Shown here one piece after another: positions 31,149-39,522 of a DNA stretch of 64,000 nt. Numbering within the stretch: position 1 is the stretch's first letter; every line of letters begins with the position of its first letter. Under the pieces are notes generated by a model that worked only from the letters and a program-made list of their open reading frames with translations, was not told where the DNA came from and did not search any database. The stretch covers positions 1 through 64,000 of the forward strand of contig CAMYOJ010000040.1 of assembly GCA_947259985.1 (NCBI GenBank). Direction: 5' to 3'. Position numbers and translations under genes: made by a program. The DNA comes from an uncultured Woeseiaceae bacterium. Lineage in GTDB: Bacteria; Pseudomonadota; Gammaproteobacteria; Steroidobacterales; Woeseiaceae.

Positions 31149-31936
31149 TCGAGACGAAAGCCGGCGCTCGCCAGGTGCCGGGCGCTCGTATCGAATTCCT
31201 CGCGATCGGCATAGGTCAGGACGACCTCGAATTCGCCGGTGCCGCGCCGGAACCAGTCGAGTTTCAGGCCGGGCGACTGTTTCTCGAGGCGCTCGATGAA
31301 GGCCTCCGCCCTGTAGGGTTCACCGAACGTCAACAGCGTTGACTGCCCGATGTCGGAGTACAGCGTATCCGGCACGGGCTTCGTTATCGAGCCGCTGCCG
31401 ATGACGTAATTGAGGTGACGGTAAATGTATCCCGAATACCATTCAGCGCCCGAGGGTATGCCGTAGCCGTTCTTGTTGATGCGCCCCGGCCCGTAATTGT
31501 AGGCGGCCAGTGCGAGATGCAGGTTGCCGTCGTAGCGTGACAAAAGCTCCTTGAGATAGCGTGTACCGGCATCGATGTTGGTGCAGGGATCGTAAAGGTC
31601 GCTCAGGCGATGAATGCCGAGGTGCTTCGCCGTATCGGGCCACAGGATCTGCATGACGCCGTGCGCATTGGCGCGAGAGCGGGCTGTCGCCTCGAAGTCG
31701 CTTTCGCCGCGCGCAACCGCCAGCAGCAGCGACTCAGGCAGCCCGTATGCGAGCGAGGCAGCACGGAAACAGGTGGCGTGGGGAAAGGAATAGGCCGGCT
31801 GTAGCGACGCCTGGTTGGTACTGTAATCCTGCCAGGCGGCGTCGAGGTCGGGGCGCGACGCGTCGGCCGTCAGGGCAAGCACCATGAAGACGATGCCAAC
31901 GACGACGATTACGAGTTTTTGCAGCCGATCGTTCAC
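31145..31936 (-). CDS. Lytic transglycosylase, SLT domain
   Basis: LPESLLLAVARGESDFEATARSRANAHGVMQILWPDTAKHLGI...NIDAGTRYLKELLSRYDGNLHLALAAYNYGPGRI. Confidence 0.92.
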   Translation of the reverse strand: MNDRLQKLVIVVVGIVFMVLALTADASRPDLDAAWQDYSTNQASLQPAYSFPHATCFRAASLAYGLPESLLLAVARGESDFEATARSRANAHGVMQILWPDTAKHLGIHRLSDLYDPCTNIDAGTRYLKELLSRYDGNLHLALAAYNYGPGRINKNGYGIPSGAEWYSGYIYRHLNYVIGSGSITKPVPDTLYSDIGQSTLLTFGEPYRAEAFIERLEKQSPGLKLDWFRRGTGEFEVVLTYADREEFDTSARHLASAGFRLD

Positions 31937-31937
31937 C

Positions 31938-32534
31938 TCAGCCCCCCGACATGTCGAGGCCCGTGGCCGTGGAGATGCGCATGAGCTTGTCCTCGATGTC
32001 GGTGTCGTCGGTATATGAAACTGCCACCTCGTAGACGCCAGGCTTCAGTTTGACTACGCGATAGTCGAGCCCCGTTGTTCGCGACAGCTCCGAGACAAAT
32101 CCTTCGGCGGCAATCTTGCTTTTGAAGGGGCTCCAGAACGCATACCAGTTCTGCGTGACGGCCGCTTCCTCGGCAACTGTGTTCGGAGTGATCGCATTCG
32201 GCACAAGGCGCGGATCGGCAAGCGCGGCCGGCTCGGGCGCCGGTGCCGCTTCAGCCACGGCTTCGGGTTCGGGTTCAGCCAAAGGCTCCGGATCGGACTC
32301 CGCTACGGGTTCGGAATCGGATTTCGGCACAAGCGCAGGCGCTGGGTTCGGCTGTGGCTCGGGCGGCGCTTCAGATTCGGGCGGTGCTTCGGCCGGGGTC
32401 GCTGAGGCGGCTGCAACAGTCGAATTCCGGCTGTCGATATCCGACGGTCCGGCGAGTTCCGGCACGCCGAGCACGAGCAACAGAAGCCCAACTGCGAGTG
32501 CTGCACCGGTGAGAACGCCGACCAGTCGAATCAT
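31938..32534 (-). CDS. SPOR-domain-like membrane protein with Glu/Pro-rich linker
   Basis: N-terminal TM (LTGAALAVGLLLLVLGVPEL), repetitive EPEP/PEPEA linker, C-terminal YAFWSPFKSKIAAEGFVSELSRTTGLDYRVVKLKPGVYEVAVSYTD resembling SPOR. Confidence 0.7.
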   Translation of the reverse strand: MIRLVGVLTGAALAVGLLLLVLGVPELAGPSDIDSRNSTVAAASATPAEAPPESEAPPEPQPNPAPALVPKSDSEPVAESDPEPLAEPEPEAVAEAAPAPEPAALADPRLVPNAITPNTVAEEAAVTQNWYAFWSPFKSKIAAEGFVSELSRTTGLDYRVVKLKPGVYEVAVSYTDDTDIEDKLMRISTATGLDMSGG

Positions 32535-32543
32535 GCCCGACCC

Positions 32544-34088
32544 CTAGAGAACGTCTTTGACGCGAATGGCGCGCCAGTCCACATGTCGCGACGACTTCGC
32601 GGTCATCATCGCGAAGTCGCCGAGCCAGTCGCGCAACTCGTCGCCTTCGAGACCCGGCCGAATCGCATCGGTGCAGCGCAGCGGCAGCGCATCCATATGA
32701 TTGGCCAGGCGTCTCGCGACCCTCGCATCGGTTACGACAACCGCGTAGTAGGTATCGAGATCCGGGTCGGGCAGCCACTCGTAGGTCTCGCTCCAGTTGT
32801 ATTTCGCGGTCGTCGTCTTGGCGATCGGAAAACTCAGCATCTCACCGCGACGGGCAATTCGCGCGGTCGTGCGGGCGCGGCACTCGTTACCACCCAGCCT
32901 CACGAGGCCATGACCGGCCTGGTGCTCGAGGAAAAATACCACCGAATCGCTTGTGGCGTCCGTCTGCAGTAACGAGCAATTCCGTGCGCCTGCCAGGTAG
33001 GATGCCTCGCGGATGCCCAGGTCGCCGCCGGAACATTCGGTCGATGACTTCGGCGCGCTGATCCTCAGCGGCGTGATCAACGCGTCTTTGCCCGCGTTGG
33101 GGATCGACACCGGCCGAGCCGTCTCGACTGCGTGGCTCGAGACCTGGCTGACGGTCGCAGGCTGAGGCTCTGGCTGGACCTCGGCGAATGATTCGACATT
33201 GCGCTCAGCATCAGGCAGCACGATGTATGCGCTGGCGCTCAGCGCCGTCACGTCATCTGTTTCGCTTTGCGGCGTGACCGTGAGCCAGTACTGAAACAAT
33301 ACGCCATCGATCTGGTGCGCCTTGCCACTCAGAATGGCATTGGATCGTGTAGCGTCGCTGCTGAGCGTCAATGCCTGCCGATTGGCAAGGTTGTTGCTGA
33401 TGAGTTCGACGGTGCCCTGCAGTCCGCTGGCCGTTGGTTCGTTGACGTCCGTTGCCACGACGTATTCATCGGCTACGCGCTTTTGCATCGTACAGGACAG
33501 CTTGTGGGCGAGGTGCGCGGCCAGCAGGTCGGTCTGTGCAAGCGTAAACGGCACATCGCGTCCGCCCAGGAACGTCTCATCGATACGTGCCTGGCGCATC
33601 GCCTGTCGTTGGGTCGTGCTCAGGCGTCCTTGCCAGTGCTTGCCGAAGCCCGTCACCCAGTTTCGGTCTTCGAGGTCCAGCGCGCGCACGTCGACGGCGT
33701 AGCTGCTGTCGAGCTTCTGCGTCAGCTCGACGCCAATGTAGTAATGAACGTCGTCATGCCTGCAGTCCTGCGGCTGCGACTCGGGAGAATTGCCGCTGCG
33801 TCCCTGCTGCCATCCGACAGCTACCCCGTGAGTAGCAACGGCTGCATCAAGCAGGCGATCACGAATCGACAATGCCAGCGCATTGCTTGCGGAGGCGGGC
33901 GCGTTGTCTCGCAACACGACGAACATCACGGTTTCATTTCGGAATCGTGGATGCTTTTGCAGTTGCTGCTGCACATAAGGAATCAGCTCGTTATCCAGCC
34001 AGCGGTCGAGATCTTTCTCGCGTGACTCGGCAACGGCCGGGATTGCCTGCGCAACGACTACGGTTAACAGGATCAGCAAACGTCGCAT
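32544..34088 (-). CDS. Secreted protein of unknown function
   Basis: ATG at 34088 gives signal peptide MRRLLILLTVVVAQAIPAVAES; N-terminal FRNETVMFVVLRDNAPASASNALALSIRDRLL loosely recalls CsgG/LpoB-type envelope folds; remainder unrecognised. Confidence 0.7.
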   Translation of the reverse strand: MRRLLILLTVVVAQAIPAVAESREKDLDRWLDNELIPYVQQQLQKHPRFRNETVMFVVLRDNAPASASNALALSIRDRLLDAAVATHGVAVGWQQGRSGNSPESQPQDCRHDDVHYYIGVELTQKLDSSYAVDVRALDLEDRNWVTGFGKHWQGRLSTTQRQAMRQARIDETFLGGRDVPFTLAQTDLLAAHLAHKLSCTMQKRVADEYVVATDVNEPTASGLQGTVELISNNLANRQALTLSSDATRSNAILSGKAHQIDGVLFQYWLTVTPQSETDDVTALSASAYIVLPDAERNVESFAEVQPEPQPATVSQVSSHAVETARPVSIPNAGKDALITPLRISAPKSSTECSGGDLGIREASYLAGARNCSLLQTDATSDSVVFFLEHQAGHGLVRLGGNECRARTTARIARRGEMLSFPIAKTTTAKYNWSETYEWLPDPDLDTYYAVVVTDARVARRLANHMDALPLRCTDAIRPGLEGDELRDWLGDFAMMTAKSSRHVDWRAIRVKDVL

Positions 34089-34900
34089 TATGATGCCTCC
34101 CAGTGGATGTCGCCGCCCGCGCTGATGATCAGCGATCCTCCCTGATGCGCTTCCATCAGTGCATCGAGTCTCGTCTTCAACTTGCCGGGCAGGGTCACTC
34201 CCCAGCTCACTGAGCCGGCGTCGGCCCCGGTGCGGGACAGCGCCTCGATGACGGCACCCGGCACAGTGGCGGATTCCATCTCGTGAAAAGTGTTCGGGGT
34301 CGATGCGTCCCAAAAACTGACGCGGCTTTCGCTGACGGTCATGCGCCGGGCTCTTGTGTCCTCGATCGCGTACAGGCCGACATGACTTGCGGCAACGGCC
34401 CGCATTAACGCAGCGTCCGACTCGAAGCGCAGCACGAATCCGGCCGGTTCTTCGCTGGGCAATGGCTCTGCCACCGGCTCCTCGACGGCCGTTATCTCAG
34501 ACGGCTGGTTTATGGCCGGCACGAACTTCGGCTCCCACTTCGGTCGCGTCAGCGTTACAGCCTGCTCGGCGGCAGCGGGTTGCGGCGCACTCGGTCTTGC
34601 CAGCACCGGCTCGGCTTCGACAGGCGTCGGTTCGACGGGCTGCAGGGGCTCGGGTTCCGGCGCTGCGGGTTCGGGCTTGACGGCTGCGGGTTCCACCGTC
34701 ACCGCTTCGGGTTCGACAGCTTCGGGCGCTGCGGGCTCCGTTGGAGTGAGCGGCAGGCTTTGCACCAGGGCGAAGATGGCCACGAGGCATAGCGACAGTA
34801 TGGCCATGAAACGCATGATGTCCGTTTGCAGATCGGCAGCCCCGCCGACATCCATGTCAGCCGAGCGATTCAGGGGATAAGCGAGCGGGGAGCGGCTCAT
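34088..34900 (-). CDS. Single-TM, Pro/Glu-rich linker protein with ExbD/TolR-like membrane anchor
   Basis: DVGGAADLQTDIMRFMAILSLCLVAIFALVQSLP (Asp at TM entry), then long PEP-rich linker and a globular C-terminal domain. Confidence 0.65.
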   Translation of the reverse strand: MSRSPLAYPLNRSADMDVGGAADLQTDIMRFMAILSLCLVAIFALVQSLPLTPTEPAAPEAVEPEAVTVEPAAVKPEPAAPEPEPLQPVEPTPVEAEPVLARPSAPQPAAAEQAVTLTRPKWEPKFVPAINQPSEITAVEEPVAEPLPSEEPAGFVLRFESDAALMRAVAASHVGLYAIEDTRARRMTVSESRVSFWDASTPNTFHEMESATVPGAVIEALSRTGADAGSVSWGVTLPGKLKTRLDALMEAHQGGSLIISAGGDIHWEAS

Positions 34901-35514
34901 GACGGCCTCAGATGTTGTTCTATTCGTTGCAGGCTTTCGCGCATTTCCGAGGTATCGGCGCGTGCGGCCACGTCGTACTGTTGTTGCAGCTCCGCGCCCA
35001 GTGTGATGGTCTTGTAAACGCGCATCACGTAGCCGCCAACGCCGCCAAATATCGTCGTTGACAGTGCCAGCAGAATGCCTCCGTCGATCATGCGTTCCAG
35101 CATCGCGAACGCGCCTTGTTGCAGAGCAGCGTCGCGATCGCCGAGCGCGAAAATCAGCGCGCTGCGCATACCGATGGCCGTCCAGATGACGCCTGTGCCG
35201 AAGAACAGGGTCGTCCAGATGTCGGTAAGGTGGTCGAGTTGCACTATCTGGTTGATCGGCCGTGAGTCGTGTACCGCACTTTTCAGGCGACCGAGCGTCA
35301 CGAAATAGGCGAGTAACAGCAGCGCGAAAACCGGGATCGAGGAGCCGAGGTTAAGGTAGGCCCAGTGCAACCACTCGCCTGGCCGGCTAATCGCCGTATC
35401 GCTGAACCGAATCAGCTGCATGCGACTCAGCAGGTAGAGTAGCGCAGCGCCACCTGTCAGCGTGCCGAGCCCACCAGCGGCAACTCCCTTGGCAAAATTC
35501 AGGCTGCGGCTCAT
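34897..35514 (-). CDS. MotA/TolQ/ExbB proton-channel-like membrane protein
   Basis: Three predicted TMs; GTGVIWTAIGMRSALIFALGD and MIDGGILLALSTTIFGGVGGYVMRV resemble ExbB/TolQ TM2 and TM3 (TAxGL..., ALxxTxxGLxxA). Confidence 0.75.
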   Translation of the reverse strand: MSRSLNFAKGVAAGGLGTLTGGAALLYLLSRMQLIRFSDTAISRPGEWLHWAYLNLGSSIPVFALLLLAYFVTLGRLKSAVHDSRPINQIVQLDHLTDIWTTLFFGTGVIWTAIGMRSALIFALGDRDAALQQGAFAMLERMIDGGILLALSTTIFGGVGGYVMRVYKTITLGAELQQQYDVAARADTSEMRESLQRIEQHLRPS

Positions 35515-35528
35515 GCGTACACCGTGTG

Positions 35529-36086
35529 TCAGCGGCTTGCCGCGCAGGCCGTGCAGGTTGCTTCGAGCACCAGTTCCACTTCCTGGAACAACTGGTCGGC
35601 ACGGTAGTAGCCGTCGTTATCGAGACTGACCTTCAGAAGGCCACGCTCCTTGTCGCTGAGTTCGCGTTCCATGTCGAACAACACTTTCTGCTTGTTCGGG
35701 CAGGTATGCGAACAGTTGTTGTAATCGCTTTTGAGCGACATGAACTTCACGTTGAAGTAGCGGTTGTAGTATTCCTGCGCCTGGCGGGTGCTCAGGAGAC
35801 CCTGGTCGCTCGACCAGACGAGGAATTCACTGAACTCGCGTTTGTTCTCGGGTTTGGGGTCGCCTTCAGCGATCGACAGCAGATCGTCGTAGTAACGATC
35901 GAAGTGCGCCTGGCAGCCTTCCATCAGCGACGCCTCGACGTTGTCAATGGCCGCACTCAGGTTCTTCGTCTGTGGACTACTGCAAGTGGGCGTTGTCGAT
36001 GCGCACGAAGACAGGATCATGAGGCCCGCTATCACGAGCAGCGCTCTGTTGGTCAATTTGAAATTCACTGTATTACTCCTCATCAA
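35529..36086 (-). CDS. Lipoprotein of unknown function
   Basis: Lipobox ALLVIAGLMILSSCAS; several further Cys residues (CSHTC, CTAC). Confidence 0.7.
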   Translation of the reverse strand: MMRSNTVNFKLTNRALLVIAGLMILSSCASTTPTCSSPQTKNLSAAIDNVEASLMEGCQAHFDRYYDDLLSIAEGDPKPENKREFSEFLVWSSDQGLLSTRQAQEYYNRYFNVKFMSLKSDYNNCSHTCPNKQKVLFDMERELSDKERGLLKVSLDNDGYYRADQLFQEVELVLEATCTACAASR

Positions 36087-36094
36087 TCCTTAGC

Positions 36095-36910
36095 TCACTG
36101 TTCCAACGGGCTGCGATAGGCCTGCTCGACGCTTCCGGGCGGCGGCCCGGCGACAATGGTCTGTGCAGTTTCGTCGCCGAACAAAATCGTCTTGACGCCG
36201 CCCACGACTTCGATCATCTCGGGCGTGATGATGCCGAACGACTGGTTGAGCTGTTCCATCAGGGTCGCGCGCGCAATCTCCTGGCGCGTGCGCTGGATCA
36301 GCAGGCTCGTCTCCTCCATGTCGAGGTAGATGTCCGACGCCAGCACCGCAAGCGACTGGTCGCCTTTGGCGCCGGACGTAGCGACCAGTTGATAATATTG
36401 CTTGAAGCGCTCCGAGAGACGCATGCCGGAGCGTCCGCGCAACGTCGGCGACGCTTGTGCAGTGGCCTGTTCGGCCTTGCTGCCCAGCAGGGTCTCCTGC
36501 AGCGTCCAGGACGTCATCTTCCTGCCCAGTTCGTTACGCAGCCCTTTCTCGAGGCTCTGCCGCGTGTTGTTTACGGTGTGTTCCATGTCAGGCAGTCGCT
36601 CCTCCATGATCGTCAGCATCTCGAGATAGGTCGCACCAATCTGGCGGGCGAGGCGCTGGCAGCCGGGATCATCTTCGGCGCCGTCGCACTTGCTCTGCTG
36701 GTAGAGTTCCTGCTGCTGGTCGAGTCTGCCGATGACTTCCTGCAGACCGGTTTCCATGTCGCGGGCGACGTTGCCAGTCTGCTTGAGATCCTCGACGACC
36801 GTCGTAGGGAAGAGTCGGATGGTGGGCGCGCTGGCTTTGGCGTCGTACGCTGCGAGCGTCGTCAGGGCGGCCAGGAACAGGGGAAAGACCAGTCGGGCAG
36901 GCGTTTTCAT
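36095..36910 (-). CDS. Secreted, predominantly helical protein of unknown function
   Basis: Signal peptide MKTPARLVFPLFLAALTTLAAYDAKASA; long Gln/Glu/Arg-rich helical pattern; heads the seven-gene operon. Confidence 0.7.
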   Translation of the reverse strand: MKTPARLVFPLFLAALTTLAAYDAKASAPTIRLFPTTVVEDLKQTGNVARDMETGLQEVIGRLDQQQELYQQSKCDGAEDDPGCQRLARQIGATYLEMLTIMEERLPDMEHTVNNTRQSLEKGLRNELGRKMTSWTLQETLLGSKAEQATAQASPTLRGRSGMRLSERFKQYYQLVATSGAKGDQSLAVLASDIYLDMEETSLLIQRTRQEIARATLMEQLNQSFGIITPEMIEVVGGVKTILFGDETAQTIVAGPPPGSVEQAYRSPLEQ

Positions 36911-37017
36911 TGCGCGATCCTCGCGGTTGCTTATTGCTGTCTAAGCTACGCGCAGGTCAATGAATGCAAGCTGAACACCGCTTATGTGAAGTATCCGTAC
37001 AATTCCCTATTGCGCAT

Positions 37018-37036
37018 AGTAATGCGAATCATTATC
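37018..37036. promoter_or_regulatory. Fur box upstream of feoAB
   Basis: AGTAATGCGAATCATTATC matches 15 of 19 positions of the classical Fur consensus GATAATGATAATCATTATC. Confidence 0.8.
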
Positions 37037-37088
37037 ATTTCAGCCATACTCAGCAGAGTCTCTGAAAACTCAGTATTTATAAGCGCTT

Positions 37089-37340
37089 ATGGCAATCAAC
37101 GGTAACACCCTGGCGTCCCTGAAACGCGGTCAGAAGGGCATCATCAAGTTCGTCGACGCGGTTGATCCCCAGGTTCAGCGGCTCATGGTGCTGGGTTTGG
37201 TCGAAGGTGCCGAGGTCGAGCACAGGAGTTCGGCGATCGGCGGCGATCCCATGGAGTTTCGCTTGTTTGGTTGTGGTATTTCCTTGCGCCAGGAACATGC
37301 AAGGCACTTCCATATATTGCCTGTAGCGGCTGGTGACTAA
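37089..37340 (+). CDS. feoA: Ferrous iron transport protein A
   Basis: LASLKRGQKGIIKFVD....QRLMVLGLVEGAEVEHRSSAIGGDPMEFRLFGCGISLRQEHA; overlaps feoB. Confidence 0.9.
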   Translation: MAINGNTLASLKRGQKGIIKFVDAVDPQVQRLMVLGLVEGAEVEHRSSAIGGDPMEFRLFGCGISLRQEHARHFHILPVAAGD

Positions 37341-39522
37341 GTCCGCAGAAATCCGCATTCCCCCCAATGAAATAACCCTTAGCCGACGCGCAGACGTCAG
37401 CGTAGTGGTTGTTGGAAATCCCAATTCCGGCAAGAGCACACTGTTCAATCGGTTGACGGGCCTCAAACAACGCATTGGCAACTACCCGGGTGTAACGGTC
37501 GAGCGTCATATCGGCACACTCAGGGTCGACGACAAGGTCACCGAACTCGTCGACCTTCCGGGCACACATTCCCTGAGTGCGCACTCGCTCGAAGAACACA
37601 TTGCTGTCGACGTCATCTTCGGGCGCATGCCGGGCACGCGCGAACCCGACGGCGTCCTCGCGGTCCTCGATGCGACCAATCTTTACCAGGGCCTTTTTCT
37701 CGTGCAGCAGCTCATCGACCTCGAGTTGCCGGTCGTCGTCGCCCTGACCATGACTGACGCTGCCGAGGAGAACGGTATCGGCATAGATTTCGAGACCCTG
37801 AGCCGAACACTGGGCGGCGTGCCAATCTATCCTGTCGTGGCGACTACAGGCGCGGGTCTCGACAAGCTGCGTCATGCTATTGCCGACATCAGAAGCGTGC
37901 CGGTGCCGGACCGCATCGTCGTCTGGCCGGAACTTACCGATGCGGCGGCCCAGTTGACGGAAGGCGCAAACGAGCCAATTCGATTTGCGGAACTCGAACG
38001 GCTGCTGATCGATGGTCCGATCGACGCAAACCAGGCGATCCTCGCAAAACTCGGCGACGCGGCAAGCGAGAGGCTCGAGCCCATTCGCGACGAGCTTTTC
38101 GGACTCGAGCCGCCGATTGCGCGCGACGCGCGCATTCGTTACGCCTGGGTTCGCGACGTTCTTGCCACTGTGCAGCGCTCTGCACCAAGGTTCTATTCCT
38201 GGCGCCACCGGGTTACGGGCTTCCTGAACCGGCCGGTTCCCGGGACGGTCGGCTTGTTCATTGTCATGGCAATCGTATTTCAGGCCGTGTTCGCCTGGGC
38301 GACTCCGATCATGGATCTTATCGACACGGCGACCGCTTCACTGGGCGCGAGCATCATCGAGAGTTTTGGCGAGGGCGCGATGTCGAGCCTGATCGCCGAT
38401 GGCATCATCGCCGGCGTCGGCAGCGTCGTCATCTTCCTGCCGCAGATCCTGATCCTGTTCCTGTTTATCATCCTGCTCGAGGATTCGGGATACCTGGCGC
38501 GCGCCGCCTATCTCATGGATCGCGCGATGCGTTCGGTCGGTCTGTCGGGCCAGTCGATCATCCCGATGATCTCGAGTTTCGCCTGCGCGGTTCCGGGCAT
38601 CATGGCGACGCGTGTTATTCCGAATCGCCGCGACCGCATTGCCACGATTCTTGCTGCGCCGTTCATGACCTGTTCGGCCAGGCTACCTGTCTACGCATTG
38701 TTGATTGCCGCCTTCGTGCCGGCAAACAAGGTCGGCTTCATGAACCTGCAGGGCCTGGTGTTGTTCGGCCTTTACCTTTTCGGCATCGTCGCGGGCATCC
38801 TGACGGCGCTCTTGATGCGCAAGACCGCATTGCGTGGCCCGAAGCCGCCGTTCGCGCTGATGTTGCCCGAGTTTCGCCGGCCGAATCTCCAGACTGTTTT
38901 CATCCAGCTGCTCGGGCGTGCAAAGGTCTTCCTGTATCGGGCAGGCACCGTGATCTTCGCGGTTGCGGTCATCGTGTGGGCACTCGCGTACTACCCGCGG
39001 TCGGACGAGATTGGCCCCGAAGTCGAACGGCAAAAAACGCAGGCCGCGTATTCGCTGTCCGGAGAGGCACTCGACGACGCATATCAACGCATCGAGAACC
39101 TGGCTGCTGCCGCGCAGATGGAGCAAAGCTGGCTGGGTCGGGCCGGTCATTTTGTAGAGCCTGTTTTTGCGCCGTTGGGTTGGGACTGGCGCGTCTCTTC
39201 GGCCGTGATCGCCGGATTCCCGGCGCGCGAAGTCGTGATCGCGGTGCTGGGGACGGTTTATGCCGTCGGTGACGATGCGGACGAGGGCACGTTGTCAGGC
39301 AGGCTCAAGGCGTCTGCCTGGCCCGACGGCCGACGCGTTTTTACCTTGCCTATGGTCATAGGCCTGTTGATTTTCTACGCATGCTGCCTGCAATGTGCGG
39401 CCACGCTGGCTGTGATCCGGCGCGAAACCAACACCTGGCGCTGGCCCGTATTTGCGTGGGCCTACATGACTGCTATCGGCTACCTCGGCGCATTGCTGGC
39501 CTTCCAGCTCGGAAGCGCCTAG
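37333..39522 (+). CDS. feoB: Ferrous iron transport protein B
   Basis: GNPNSGKSTLFNRLTGLKQRIGNYPGVTVE G-domain, VDLPGTHSL, membrane gate motif SSFACAVPGIMATRVI. Confidence 0.95.
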   Translation: MTKSAEIRIPPNEITLSRRADVSVVVVGNPNSGKSTLFNRLTGLKQRIGNYPGVTVERHIGTLRVDDKVTELVDLPGTHSLSAHSLEEHIAVDVIFGRMPGTREPDGVLAVLDATNLYQGLFLVQQLIDLELPVVVALTMTDAAEENGIGIDFETLSRTLGGVPIYPVVATTGAGLDKLRHAIADIRSVPVPDRIVVWPELTDAAAQLTEGANEPIRFAELERLLIDGPIDANQAILAKLGDAASERLEPIRDELFGLEPPIARDARIRYAWVRDVLATVQRSAPRFYSWRHRVTGFLNRPVPGTVGLFIVMAIVFQAVFAWATPIMDLIDTATASLGASIIESFGEGAMSSLIADGIIAGVGSVVIFLPQILILFLFIILLEDSGYLARAAYLMDRAMRSVGLSGQSIIPMISSFACAVPGIMATRVIPNRRDRIATILAAPFMTCSARLPVYALLIAAFVPANKVGFMNLQGLVLFGLYLFGIVAGILTALLMRKTALRGPKPPFALMLPEFRRPNLQTVFIQLLGRAKVFLYRAGTVIFAVAVIVWALAYYPRSDEIGPEVERQKTQAAYSLSGEALDDAYQRIENLAAAAQMEQSWLGRAGHFVEPVFAPLGWDWRVSSAVIAGFPAREVVIAVLGTVYAVGDDADEGTLSGRLKASAWPDGRRVFTLPMVIGLLIFYACCLQCAATLAVIRRETNTWRWPVFAWAYMTAIGYLGALLAFQLGSA

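Noticed and set aside
31145-36910. Considered whether the envelope operon is a Zorya-type anti-phage system
   Set aside because: ExbB/ExbD-like components are compatible, but no ZorC/ZorD/ZorE-like helicase or nuclease is present; SPOR and SLT domains point to peptidoglycan instead.
36389-37105. 238-aa plus-strand ORF running into the feoA leader
   Set aside because: Antisense to the secreted helical protein gene; no signal, motif or ribosome site supporting it.
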